From NCBI RefSeq assembly GCF_036785885.1, contig NC_092315.1:19942026-20006025 (forward strand): a stretch of DNA of 64,000 nt. Direction: 5' to 3'. How positions within the stretch are numbered: the stretch's first letter is position 1; the number at the start of each line of letters is the position of its first letter. The translations under genes were made by a program, and so were the position numbers. The notes under the pieces were generated by a model that did not search any database, had not been told where the DNA came from, and saw nothing but the letters and a program-made list of their open reading frames with translations. Shown here piece by piece: positions 32,960-45,900 of this stretch. The DNA is from Coffea arabica. Its lineage: Eukaryota > Streptophyta > Magnoliopsida > Gentianales > Rubiaceae.

Positions 32960-35469
32960 GAAATGACTAAAGAAATTGAAAAGGAAATTTTGTAACTACT
33001 TAAAGTTTTTAATTTAAACTAAAGACATATTGATATTATGAAAATTAGTTTGGAAAGGATAATTTGAAAATAGGCAAGTGGCAAAATGAGTCATGAACGA
33101 TGACATGGAAGGGAGAGTAAGGAAAGAGGGGGTATCGTGGCATTTGGAGTAAGGGTGATTTGTATTGGGGGGCTACAGGGATACGTAAAGATAGTTGGGA
33201 ATGAATAGTAAAAAGTAGGAAGGTGGTGGCAGGAGTGGCAATTTTTGGCAAGACATGATATTACAACTTGAATACGACCCAGACTTAACAAGTATTAACA
33301 CGACCTGAATTCAAGTGGGCCATTATTGGGTTAACCTATTAATGATACGACTAAAAGTGGGTCGAGTTGGGTCAAACCGCAGGTTGACACCAAATATTTA
33401 CCATGTACACACACACTTGAAATTATCCATAATAATAAAACAATAAGATTCATCTTATCCACTCATGGTAATTTTTTTGCATTTTTTTATTTTCTTTTTT
33501 GTTCTTAACAAGTAGCTTGTAATTTTTCTTTATAGAAATAACAAAACAAAGCATATAGCATATGCAAAGTAACATACTTTATCCAATTTTTTCTATGCTT
33601 TGTTTATAATAATACATTTCAATATAAATTAGTATTACATTGACACTCTCTTGAACTTTTTATCTTTTGCTTATCATATAAATTTTTATTATTTTCTTGA
33701 AGATATAACCTGCATGGATGAGAATGCTAGTACTTCTATCACTTTATCCTTTTTTACTCCTTCATCAAAGAAGATTGATTTGTCTAGCAAGATTCTCAAG
33801 GATAATGTGATTAGTCCTATTTTTAATCGTTCACCCAATTATATCTTTATCACTTTCCTTCTAGGTAGAATAATCATTTGTCAAAGTCTTCTAATGATAT
33901 ATTTGATTATTCCTATTTTTTAATGATTTACCTTATAATCACTAAATCAAATTTCTTGTGGACTTAAACTTTATTATTATTTTTTTGTATTCAATGAGCT
34001 TAGGGCACTTTAATAGGTTTGCTTTTTCTAAGTTTCATATTTTTGTATGTTGGACTTCTTACTTTTTCTCGATGATTGCAATTCTACCTTTTTATTTGAC
34101 AAAAACTAATTAAAAATGAGGCAACAAATCCCTAGGTCGTGAAAGGAGTGGAAAGATAATTCTACCATTTTATGTGCCCAAAAACATTTAAAAAGTGAGG
34201 TAACAAATTCTAAATAGTGAAAGGAGTGGAACTATAGGACTATAGGGTTAGGAGGGATTGAGCTTGGGGAAGAGCTACCAAATTGGATGATTCATGTGAG
34301 TTTGGACAAGTTATATATATATTTTTTTATATTGGACAAGTTATTATTGGATTAACCTATATATATACCTACTTAGTTAATGGTTCAAAATAGATGAGTC
34401 ATCAATGAATATAGTTTTAGATGCGTTTGGGTTATCCAATTATCTATTCATGGCCCACTACTAAATTTTATTTTTTTTCTTCCACATTTTGTTTAGAAAC
34501 AAAATAATATATTATTGTAATAAAGAAATAGCAGCATATCAAGTTAGTAAATCAATTTTTACCCCAAGAAAGAGAAAAAAAATAAAAATTTGCAGAGAGG
34601 AACCTCAAATGGTGATCATAGTGAGTTTCAAATTTTGCCACTCTACAAGAATCTCAAAATAATTTAGGTATTACTACAAAAAATCAACTAACACTCATGA
34701 AATTTATTAGACTTTTACGAAAGGAAGGAAGGAAGTAGGATAAAATTTAAAAATAAAGAATAAAAATTAAAGAAGAGGAAAAATGATAAAATTTTGTAAA
34801 TATTAGAATGTAATTATTGGAGTGAATTAGATTTACCACTAATAATTGAGATTGGATTTACGTCTAATTTAATTAGGTCAAAATAAGTTATCCAAATCTG
34901 TCAATTTAATACCCACTAAAATTAATGGATTTAATTGGGTCACCCGTTTGAATTCAATTAAATTATATTCTCTTTTTTTGTCAATTAGCAACTCTTACTT
35001 CTACTTCTACTCTAACCTATAATAGGTAAAAGTCCAAAAGTAGCTAATGGGGTGGTTAGAGGAACAAGATCCCACCTCTAGATCAAAACAATGCACTACT
35101 GCACACCTTTTGAATTTTTCTACAAGTGCAGAGATTTGAGCCCCTAACCTGCAACTAGGCCTGCACTTCCAATTAAATTAGATACGCAATTCATTTATTG
35201 ATGAACGAGACAAGTAAATAGACCATTTACAACTATAAATAGATGGAAACAATAGTAGGATAAGAGACAAGCGGGCTACAAAGTTGGGTAAGAGATAGGG
35301 TAATTGGGGAGTAAGGTAAAGTAACGAGAAGGTAGGATTTGGGGAAATGGGAAAAGGTTGTAGAGAAAATTGGGTTAAGAAGGTGAGGAAAAAGGTAGGA
35401 GAGAATAGAGGAAGTATCTAGGAGAAGGGGTTCTGAAGAGGGAGAGGGAGGGAAGTGACGCAAATGTGG
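32960..35469. other. AT-rich intergenic DNA with old repeat traces
   Basis: No gene is recognised. Phrases such as GGGTCGAGTTGGGTC (33357) and GGGTCACCCG (34938) resemble ends of old hAT-type MITEs. A diverged pair around GTGAAAGGAGTGGAA (34138, 34217) suggests a local duplication of about 80 bp. TA-rich tracts are frequent. Confidence 0.45.
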
Positions 35470-35474
35470 AGAAT

Positions 35475-35810
35475 TGTCAGGAACTATTATTTTGAAGAAT
35501 GTCGTTTCATTCACATGAAAGTGCATTTTGGCCAAATGCACTAATGGTTGCAAAACTTCGTCATTGGACTTAAGCGGACCGTTAGCCATTAAATGTAGTT
35601 AGTTAGAAATATTTGCATATATACCCCTGGCTGTGTAACCGAAAGTTGTCGAGTAAAACTACCAATTTGGACAATCTTCTCTCTTTCCTCTCTTATGTTA
35701 TTTTCTCTCTCTTCTTCTCTCCTTCTTTCTCTCTATTCTTCCAGGTTAGTTTCTCTCTTTTTCTTTGATTTCCGGTGAATATTCCAGCAGAAAATCCCTA
35801 GGGCCCAACA
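35475..35810 (+). mobile_element. 5' LTR of element D
   Basis: 336 bp, from TGTCAGGAAC to GGGCCCAACA. A TATATA run at about 35618 is a possible core promoter, followed by a CT-rich stretch. It differs from the 3' LTR at roughly 6% of positions by eye, so insertion is not recent. Confidence 0.9.
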
Positions 35811-35812
35811 TT

Positions 35813-35824
35813 TGGTATCAGAGC
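35813..35824 (+). other. primer binding site of element D
   Basis: TGGTATCAGAGC, two bases after the LTR end, matches the initiator Met tRNA primer. Confidence 0.88.
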
Positions 35825-35853
35825 AGCCGATCCTTGACTGCTGTGACACTTCC

Positions 35854-36990
35854 ATGGCTGAAAACACTAGGTATAGATCGTTGGAGGATCAACTTAAGAG
35901 GCAAGAGAGTAGGTTGCAGGAACTAGCAGAAACCATGGCTGCATTTTAGGCCTCCGGCCATGACGAGTTACAACGGAAACTTCATGATGAATTCAAACAT
36001 AATAGCTCAAGGTTGGAGGCAGTGGTAGGGACTTTGGACCAGAAATTCAACAAGATGGAGCAAAAGCTCAACGCCGCTGCTGAAGGTAATGATGAAGGAG
36101 AAAGGACTTCTGAACGGTGACGGTGGGGCACCAGAACCACTCCTGCCAACTCCTCCAGCACATTTGAAGCTGCTATCCCCAAATGAACTGCCAAACCACT
36201 AGCAGGAGTCCAGAGGAAGAATGCATTTGCCTAATTTGCCAAGGCTGGAGTTACCTGTGTTCTCTTCAGGTAACCTTAGGGAGTGGTTGAGAAAGTGCCA
36301 GAAGTACTTCCTGAATTGCCATATACTTGCGAAGCAGAAGATAGACTTAGTTGAGATGTTCTTGGAAGGAAAATCTGATAATTGGTTCTAGGGAGTGAAA
36401 CTTGCTAGACCTGAGTTGTCATGGAAAGAGTTTAGCGAACTATTGTGTGAGAGATTTTCTGGAAAAGGCTCCCTTGACATAATAGAGGAGTTCAACAAAT
36501 TGCAGCAAAAAGGAACAGTGGAGGAATATGAGGAAAAATTTGAAGAATTAAAAACACTAATGCTGATCAGAAATCCCAGACTACATGAGTCCTATTTCAT
36601 CTCCAGCTTCATTAGTGGTCTAAGAGATGAGATCAAACCCATGGTTAAGATGTTTAAACCTTAGTCCTTGCCAAAGGCATTTGAAGTGGTTGAATTACAA
36701 GAATACGCCCTAAAAATTTAGTCTAGACAGTCCAAGCCTTCTGCCAAAATTGCACTGGAAACAAAATTTGGGATGTATAAGAATCAGGCAAATAATCAGA
36801 ATCATTCTAATTCTTACAAACTCCCTACAATTGCCCCTAACATCAGGAAGACTGAGTCCATACACAAAGAGGTTGGGAGAATCTTAATTGAAGAACTGCA
36901 GTACAAGCGTAAGCATAATTTGTGTTACAAGTGTGGTGAGAGGTTTGGAGTGGGATATCAGTGTAAACCTGGTAACCTAAACTGTCTAGG
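35854..36990 (+). pseudogene. gag of element D
   Basis: It starts at ATG 35854 (MAENTRYRSLEDQLKRQ, coiled-coil-like N-terminus). The gag core is at about 36210-36660: LPRLELPVFSSGNLREWL, KIDLVEMFLEGKSDNW, SWKEFSELLCERF, YEEKFEELKTLM, FISSFISGL. The zinc knuckle is LCYKCGERFGVGYQC, in which the expected His is Tyr. Stops at 35947, 36389, 36662 and 36719 (all TAG), plus frame changes near 36110, break it. Each TAG fits a CAG/CAA Gln codon. Confidence 0.83.
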
Positions 36991-36999
36991 TATTGAAGA

Positions 37000-37556
37000 G
37001 GAGAAAGCAGTCTTTAAGGATGCAGTGGGAGAGCAAGATGAACACACAGGCAGAGTAGGTGAACTTGCAAAGGTGTCCTTGAATGCATTGTCAGGTCCCA
37101 TCAGGAGGAAGTCGATTATGTTGTTGGGCAATATAGGGGGCTTACTAGTTAAGATCCTGGTTGACACAAGAGCTCTGATAGCTTCATCCACCATAGGCTA
37201 GCTAATCTACTGCACTTGCCTCATCAAGCTATGAATCCTTTCATCGTAACCTTGGCAGATGGGACAGACATCACTAGTGGAGCTATCTGTCCTAAGGTGG
37301 CATGGCTCATACAAGATTATCAGTTCCAATTTGACCCGAAGGTAATGGAATTGGGAGGATGAGATATCATCCTTGGTGTAGACTGGATGTGCCAATTCAG
37401 TCCTATTATCTTTGATTTTCATACCCTCAGCATTGCCCTTAGCAGCAGGGGAGAGCTACTCCATCTCCAAGGCTTCATTAATCAACCTGCAATGGAGCTA
37501 GTGAGAGGGAAGGATCTCAGATCATTCAGAAGAAGAAGCGCAGGGAAGGTGCATCA
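37000..37556 (+). pseudogene. protease of element D
   Basis: The retropepsin region is degenerate: the active site reads ILVDTRALIASS where DSGATHSF is usual, so Gly is lost. The downstream part is recognisable as HQAMNPFIVTLADGT, then DIILGVDWMCQF. A frame change near 37200 and a TGA just before DIILG add to the damage. The linker to RT follows. Confidence 0.72.
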
Positions 37557-38930
37557 TTGCATATGGAACTCAAAGGGGATCAGATGGGAGACATTCCAGA
37601 ACCAATAGAGAGGGTCCTGCAACAGTACTCCAAGGTGTTTGCTACCCCAACAGGTCTACCTCCAGAAAGAGAGCTGGATCATCAGATTAACCTCAAGTCA
37701 GGGGCTGAACCCTTTAAACTCAAACCATACAGGTACCCTCATTCCCATAAAGTTGAAATTGAGAAACAAGTTGCTGAAATGCTCATCAATGGGATCATTA
37801 TACATAGTACAAGTCCTTTTGCTTCACCTGTATTGTTAGTTAAGAAGAAAGACAATTCTTGAAGGCTATGCATAGACTACAGAAAGCTGAATGACCTAAC
37901 TATTAAGGAAACATTTCTCATTCCTAATATTGATGAGTTACTGGATGAATTGCTTGGCACCAAATATATGTCTAAAGTGGACCTCAGAGCTGGCTACCAC
38001 CAATTGAGAGTTAAGGCAGTAGACACTCACAAGACTGCTTTCCAAACACATCATGGACATTTTGAATTCCTGGTGATGCCATTTGGGCTGACTAATGCAC
38101 CAACCACGTTTCAGTCCCTGATGAACAGGATATTTCAGCCATTTTTGAGGAAGTTTGTGCTAGTTTTTTTTTATCACATCCTGGTTTATGGCCCCACTCT
38201 AGAGTTACATGTACAACATTTGCAAGCTGTTCTTAAGGTCTTGACTAATAATCAACTTTACTGCAAGAAGTCTAAATGTTCATTTGCTCAGACATCCATA
38301 GAGTATTTGGGACGTGTGATTTCTGATGCTGGGGTGAGTATGGACTCAACCAAGGTTGACTGCATCAGGACCTGGCCTACCCCTAGCACAGTCAAAGAAT
38401 TGAGAGATTTCCTAGGATTGACTGGGTATTACAGAAGATTCATCAAGGGGTATGGAGTGATCTGCAAGCCCTTGACACAGCTACTGAAGAAAGAAGGCTT
38501 TGTATGGGACCATAAAGCTCAGATAGCTTTTGAAGACCTCAAGAAGGCATTGGAGCTTCCCTACTTTGAGCTTCCCTTTGTAATAGAAACTGATGCCTGT
38601 GGTGTAGGCATTGGAGCAGTTCTGATGCAGCAAGGACATCCTATAGCATTCCTCAGCAAGGCTTTATTTCCTCAGAACTTGGGGCTATCTGTGTATGAAA
38701 AGGAACTTTATGCCCTGGTGCTAGCAGTCACCAAATGGAAGCATTATTTGGTTGGCCATCATTTTGTCATTAAGACTGATCATCGGGCTCTCAAGCATCT
38801 ACTGGAGCAGAGGCTTACACATCCCTTACAGCATAAGTGGCTCACCAAGTTACTAGGATTAGATTATGAAATACAGTACAAGAAAGGTTCAGACAATGGG
38901 GTAGCTAACGCTCTATCTAGAAGGAAAGTA
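37557..38930 (+). pseudogene. reverse transcriptase and RNase H of element D
   Basis: RT opens with VLQQYSKVFATPTGLPPERE and continues HSTSPFASPVLLVKKKD. A TGA at 37860-37862 replaces the Trp of the usual WR motif, then RLCIDYRKLND. The palm has KVDLRAGYHQLRV and MPFGLTNAPTTFQ, but the catalytic box is VFFYHILVYG where FxDDILVYS is expected, so both aspartates are gone. RNase H follows (FVIETDACGVGIGAVLMQQG, VYEKELYALVLAV, IKTDHRALKHLL, ANALSRR). From 37950 to 39332 it stays open for 460 codons. Confidence 0.87.
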
Positions 38931-39486
38931 GGGGAGACCAAAGCCAACCATATCTCAGCATACCACATGTGTGCCATTTCCACAGTACAACCAGCTTGGA
39001 TGCAAGAACTAGTTGAGAGTTATAATGGTGATCCAGGAGCTCAGCAGAAAATAGCTCAGCTGCTCATAGACTCCAATGCTGATTCAGATTATCACTTGGA
39101 CCAGGGGTTGCTAAAATTCAAAGAAAAACTATACGTGGGATCTGCCAACAATATCAGGAACAACCTGATCAAAGCATTACATGACTCAGCAGTGGGAGGA
39201 CACTCTGGTCAGAGAAGGTGCTTACAGAGAATACAAGCTCTATTTCACTGGCCTGGGATTAAAAGAGATGTCATTCAATTTGTACGGTCGTGTGACATTT
39301 GCCAGCGCAATAAGCATGAAAATGTTCCATAGCCTGGACTACTGCAACCTATCCCAGTACCTCAGCAGGCCTGGTCACACATCTACATGGATTTCATTGA
39401 ACAGCTTCCCTTATCTCAAGGCTTTGAAACTATTTTGGTGGTGGTGGATCGTCTAACCAAATTCAGTCACTTTATAAGGCTCACAC
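38931..39486 (+). pseudogene. integrase of element D, first part
   Basis: The zinc-binding domain shows HDSAVGGHSGQRRCLQRI and FVRSCDICQRNK (H-H-C-C). A TAG at 39330-39332 stops the frame just after KHENVP. The core begins with [15 protein letters not shown] (first catalytic Asp) and [17 protein letters not shown], where the composite insertion at 39487 interrupts it. It resumes at 47030. Confidence 0.84.
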
Positions 39487-42400
39487 TGTGACAGCCCCAC
39501 CTCCCCCTAAGGTGAACCAAAAGATTCGGCGGACCGCCTGCCCAACTCTCGCCGGGACTCAGATCTGGAACGAACGGAAACCCTACCAAACGCTCAGAAG
39601 AACTTCGAGGAAATAACATTCAGAACCCAATTGAACCGAACTATAAGATACAATCAATCTTTAGGACAACGTTCCCACAGACATATAACGATAAGGAAAC
39701 ACTGTACAATATACATATTAGTAAGTTTACACACCAAAAGAAATTTTTTTTTTAAAGATACATTTAGGGTTTCCAAATTGTCGAGAAGCTATACCCAAAA
39801 GAGCAAAAGAATTTCTAACTAGCCCAACTCAGTATTCAAAAACATCAAAGTTCCAAAAGATGGTTTCCTATAAGGAAAACAAAGATAACGGGACGGGGTG
39901 AGCTAAAAGTTCAATGAGGTACCAAAAGTATAAATAGTAGAAATCATGAGAAATCACTTTTAGAGCACATATACACATCAAATACAAGAAATGAATGAAC
40001 ACCACAATTTAAAGGATACAGAGGGCTCTCAAGAGCCCAATCCCCGTTGCAATATTTGATCCAACCTAGTTGACCCTCTGTCAACATTCAAATAAAGGAA
40101 CCAGTCCAGTAGAACACCATTTTAACGCCAAATCCTGTCCACCAACCATACCCCTTATCGGGCCCGAACGCCAAACAAGAACAGGAACAGAAATGATAAT
40201 ACTCGAGTATACCGGAATCAAGAGTCTCAATACCCAAAGATTCCCCAGGAACAGGCACCCATGAGTTGTCAATTACCTCGACCAAACCCTTGCTGACTCG
40301 ACTTAATTAACTCCCCATGAGGTTGAGCTCAAATTAACAGGAAGATCGTTGGACACACTTCCAAACGATCTCATAACAGGCGCAAGTAACGAGTTCAAGT
40401 ACATAACAAATACAAGTAATAGATTCCAACTCATGCAGTACAGGCAAGAGAACGAGTGTGATAAAGTACACCCTCATCTTATTCAGAATAACAGAGTTCA
40501 TAGTTATGCATGTCACACATTTCAAGTATAGATGAACTGATTAAACAACAATTCAGGGGAGTGGTACACTCACCGGTTCCAGTACAGATACTTCAAAAGG
40601 TTTTTACCCAAAGTGGCTTTAATCGCCAAGAAACTCTAAAATAATTAAGATAAAACAATTATAGTTCGTACATCCACAAACCCAGTAAATGAAATGCATA
40701 AATGAGCCCCGACTATATGTCGTATGCCTTTTCAAGTTCAGTACTAGTACAGAAGAATCAAACTATGACTTTTGAATAAAAAGATAACAGTTGGTCCTAG
40801 GGTTACAAACAACCCTCAAAACCCTTCATTTTTACTAAGATCAACTCAATTGAAGGAATCGCTTAGCCCTAAAATTTTGGGCAGCATGCCCTTTGTATTT
40901 TGCTATATTCCAGCCATTTATGGCTTCATTGTTTTTCCTCAAATCAGTCCAATTCAACACATAAGAAATCTCAATACAATAGCCCTTCAACTAGGCTTAA
41001 GTTCATTCAAATACAAAACAAGTCTAGGAATGCAACTCGAAATCAAGTTTTAAGGACAAAAGCTAAATAGCAGATTTGACATCTCTTAGCGGAACAGACA
41101 CAACCGAAGCCACGCTTATCGGATTGGGGTGTAATGTATACCGTTTCGAAGAGAAAATAAAGGCCTACAACTTTGATGAAGACCACTTAGTCTAGTTCAT
41201 AGTGTATACAGGTCAAAATTCCAAATTACAGAACCAGCATCTCACAATCAGACTAGTTAACCGCACTATGATTAAACGACAATAACTCAGGCTACTGAAG
41301 TCCGATTGAGGTGTATCTTATGGCGTTTCGAATCCAAAACATATACCTACATTTCTTATGAAGACCTACAAAGCTAAATCATGCATTTTCAGAGGCAAAA
41401 ATTGAAATCCCCACGAAGACAGAAAACTGTCCGCGAAAATAGGGCTTATGGGCAGTCAAGGGTATTACGGTCATTTTATATGCTACGGTGCTCCGATCGA
41501 GCTGAAATTTTACAGGAAGCTATAAAACATCATTTCTTACAACTTTTATGTTTTAACCTAAACCTGATTCGGCCTCTAACATACTCAAATAAAATCGGAC
41601 AGAACAGGGAAAATTGAAACCCTAAACTAGAATTTCCGCACCAAACCAGAAATTTTCCGCAACCAATCATATCCAACATATACCAACTTCATTTTACACT
41701 ATAACAAACCATCAATCCATGACTAAGCAATAATTACTATATAAAAACAGAAAAATCAAAAATAAATAAAAAATCCATCAAAACTCCACTTCCAACCATC
41801 AGACCTACTACAAATCAACATATTTAGCCACAAAAGCCACTAATTAGACATTATTAGAATCAAAGGAAAGGTTCCTTAGTTACTTACCTTGCCAACCCAA
41901 GAAAAGACCCAACTTAGCACCATTTTCTTCCAAACCACTTCACAACCAACCTCACTACTACTAAACTAAGGGTTTTTATGGAGGAATTCAAGTTTAATCG
42001 GTTGGATTGGGAGATTGAGCAAGATTATCAGCAAAAGAGTTGAAGGTTTCTTTTCTTTTCTTCCTAGAGAGAGCCGGCCAAAGACGCTTGAAATAAGAAT
42101 GATTTTTGGGTCAATTTTGATATATGGTAAAGGTAAAGTTAAATGGTCAAAATCCAAGATTAAATAGGATGGTGACACTTGTCACCTTTTAAGCTTAAAC
42201 TTATCCTCTTGTCTCTCCAATACTAATCCATCTAGGTAATCTCTAATTACCTCTTAACACCTAATAATTTAATTCTGGTATACAAAACTTAATCTAATTG
42301 GCCGAATTTGTCGCACTTAACGCCACTAGCGGATCCCACGTCCAATATACACTCTTTATTTCTCATGATCTAACTTATATTAGAAAAATGATTTAAAAAC

Positions 42401-42517
42401 TATATTTACTTATAAAAATCTCGGACAAATCAATATAATAGGGTATAGTGACGAAAATGCATGCGAGAAAATAAAATAACGTATTATGAAATAAAGAAAA
42501 TTTCCGGGTCCTCACAC
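39487..42517 (-). mobile_element. left LTR of the composite element
   Basis: From TGTGACAGCC to GGGTCCTCACA, 3031 bp. It belongs to the same family as the LTR of element C (6971-9745). Boxes: TACTCGAGTA at 40200 and GTGTGATAAAGTACAC at 40456. It is adjacent to the polypurine tract at 42518, so it is a 3' LTR on the minus strand. Confidence 0.82.
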
Positions 42518-42923
42518 TCTCTCCCCCTTAAAGAAATTTCGTTCTCGAAATTCTCCTCATACCACAATCTATCTAGAGAGAAATCGTAATAATGCTATGA
42601 CTAAAACGCCATGCTAAGAAAATCTGTGAAGACATAAGGAGAATACACTCAAAATATCAGGTACTAGATCTACTACTTTTATCGAGAATACACTCATTAC
42701 ATAGGGGTTGCATACACATCGTTCCATAAATACAATTATTTCAGCTAACACATCACTACATGCCGACTTTAACTATTACAGCAGCTTCACATATTACTCA
42801 ATCAATCATCAAGTACTAAGATCACATTCCACTTACTAGACAATCAAACTCCACAGTCCGGCATCCTATACTTAAAGTTTAAGATACACTACAAAGATCT
42901 AGAGCCTAAACTCTGATACCACC
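42518..42923 (-). other. 406-bp internal region with polypurine tract and primer site
   Basis: On the minus strand TAAGGGGAGAGAG (42518-42530) is the polypurine tract that primes plus-strand cDNA. TGGTATCAGAG (42911-42921) is the primer site. No coding sequence lies between. The arrangement is that of a large-LTR, gene-less derivative. Confidence 0.75.
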
Positions 42924-45900
42924 TGTGACAGCCTCACCTCCCCCTAAGGCGAACCAAAGGGTTCGGCGAGCCGCCTGCCCAACTCTCGTCGGGACTCACT
43001 ACAAAACTCAAGCATGAATATAATCGATGGTTTTTAAAAACTCAAACGGAGTATGTTATATCCACCAGTCCAACATATCAAAGTACAAGTCCAATACTTC
43101 ATCTAAATTTTCATAATAATAACTTAAGTACAATCCTTATGTTTGCAATTCAAATCATTCTTACAAAAGTATAATCCCCAAAATATCATGAGATTTACAT
43201 TCACTTCAACCACAAGTACATCATACCATAAAGTTCACAAATCTTTCAAAATAACCATTACATTCCACAATGAAAATCAATCACAACCCAAATAAAGGAT
43301 AATCCACGGTACTCCAAATCCTTGTGCTTGAGTAACTATCCTTCTCGAGTCCTGCATAGAACTAAAATGTTTTTGGGGGTGAGCTGAAGCTCAATGAGGT
43401 TTCAAAAGGGAAAATCAAGTATTTATAAACTAGTGCGTAAGTGCTACTTTGAAAACACATGTAGAAGTAGTGCTTTTGCTGGTAACTTTACTATGAGTAC
43501 AACTCATAAATCATTTAAAATCACTAACGTACATTTGGAATGAATGACCATATAAATATATTGTCATGAATTTTAGTCTAACAAATAGTGGCTCGTCCGA
43601 CTAGAAGAACATTACAAGGATTGCTTCGTCTCAGAGATTAATGCTCATGAGGAGTCTTACCCGAGAAATGTCAACTAGGAGAGCAATTACAATATTAATA
43701 GTAAAGCAAACACAAACGGATACAGTACTCGGTCCACTTCCCGTCCTTATAACTCCCATCGGTAACTCCTTCGATTGACTGGCCATCACCTTATCCCTCC
43801 AGCGGTAATACTCGAGTATACCAAAATACAGTGCCCAGGGTTATCAACCTATCCGACCGAGTCCACTTCTGGCTCGAATAGGTGATAACGAAGGGGGGAA
43901 AGGCCTTGTTCAGCCGATGTGATAAAGTACACATGGCCTACAGCATACACAAATAACATATAAACAACGAAATATTGAACAGTTAAGTGATACAGTAACA
44001 GTTAGGTCGAGTGCGATAAAGTACACACTTACCTAGGAATAAGTATTTATCATTCAAGTGAACAAGATTCATCAAGTATTTGACCACTTAGCCATGTAAG
44101 GAGCACTTATCAAGTCACATCACGTATATATATATGCAATTATACAAACAGTGGTTATAAAAGCTCGAGAAGCAATTTTTTTTGTGCAAAACAGTTCGGA
44201 ATCCCTCACCGTAATCCGGAGCAAAGCAAGAGCAAAAGCAAGAAATTAAAAGAGCTTCTCGGTGTCCTCTGGATCACCTGAGATTAATCACAATCACGAA
44301 TTACCTAGATGCTCAATCAAGGCGAATAAAAGAAAATCTTTTAGATACACACACTCAAGAGCCTCAAGCTCAAACAAATCGAAATAGGAAGTTTTCACTT
44401 AATCATTGGAATAATAACCAAAAGGAATTTAAAAGTCCCATTTCTGAGTTAAATCGTGGCAAGGACTATCAATTTCAAAAGAAGAGTAAAATGCTTAATT
44501 TGGCACGGAAATCGAGAAAGGAGAAAAATGTGTTCGTACTAGAAAATTTTCAATAATAGCCCAAGTGCTTGAATATAAGTGAAAAATCATGTTTTCTAAA
44601 CTTACGAAGTCAAAGTTTCCAAACAATCACTTTTTCCATAATAAATATGGAAGTTAAAGTTCTAACTTTCAAATAGGAAATTTAGTGAAATTTCTCAAGG
44701 ATTTCTCTAGTTAAAATGCTCAAGGCCAAATTTTCAAGTATTTCGGTTTATCGAAACCGACATTCAAAATAAAGTTCCAAATTATAAGTGAGCACGTTTT
44801 CACCATAAAAATAAGTTTGGAATATCCCAAGAGTCTCAAAAGAGTGACCTAAGCTCTTAAAAGAGCAAGCAGGTTCAAATCGGAAAATTTCACTTTTACG
44901 CGTGAAACTTTGAAAAATCGGTCTGGAAGTTCAGAAAGTCCAAAAATGTAAAATTTTACACCGTCGGACACTTCATGCGAAACATAACAACTTTGTAGAA
45001 GACTGTTATCCAAAAGTCAAATCAAAAGCAAGTTAATTTTTCAAGTGAAATTTCTGTTCATAGAAGATAGGGCAAAACAGTCCCCACTTTTCCAATAACC
45101 TTGGATTTTTGTCAAAAATCATAGAATCAAAACCAGCCTTTGAAATTTGATATGTGTTCCATTCCAGTTTTCAAAAAAAAATGAACGGAACTTTATTCCG
45201 ACGTTCCTAGCTCAAGAAATAAAAGTTTGAAGTTCGCACAAGCTTAAGGACTGATGAGCTTTGTTTTCCAGAATTTTCAATTCTGACACACTTCAGCAAA
45301 AAGGCCATATCTGGCTCTATATTTACTCAAATCAGGAATGGTTGGTGGCATTGAAAACTAGATTCACAAGGTTACATTTATACAGAAGAAATTGTTTTCA
45401 ATATCCAAACCCAAGTGGTTCAAAAATCAGCAACAAGTTGCAATTTCTGGACTGTCCTCGGGTGAACAGTGGCTGTCAATTAGCAAACTTTCAAGACTCA
45501 CCACGGATCACTCGGGATGAACTAGAAAATGAGCTTAGTACCATTTTAAAGCTATAAGAGTCTAGTTTCAAATTCCACAAGTAGCACTCGATTTTGATCA
45601 ACGAACAAAATGTTATATCTACACAAATGTTGCTGGTCAGAAAATTCTGGAGCTTGTTCCAGTTTGCTTCTTTACTTGTAACTCAAAATTTAACCAACCA
45701 TTTGGGTTGATTTTTGGTAGACAACCACAATACACACAGCACAACATATCTACATCAATTTGGAAGCTCAATTAGCACCAGAAAATTTTCGAAATTACAG
45801 GGCAGCAGCAAACAAGAAGTCGGGCAGTAAGTCAGAAATTTTCCAGGGTTGTGACCAAACTTTGCGTGCAATTTTGGTGTACCAAATCAAAGGGTTTTTG

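Noticed and set aside
35233..35589. Minus-strand ORF of 118 codons
   Set aside because: It runs across the 5' LTR border of element D and is Pro/Ser/Leu-rich low complexity; no family.
40070..40531. Several short ORFs on both strands
   Set aside because: They lie inside a long LTR, overlap each other in opposite strands and have no family resemblance.
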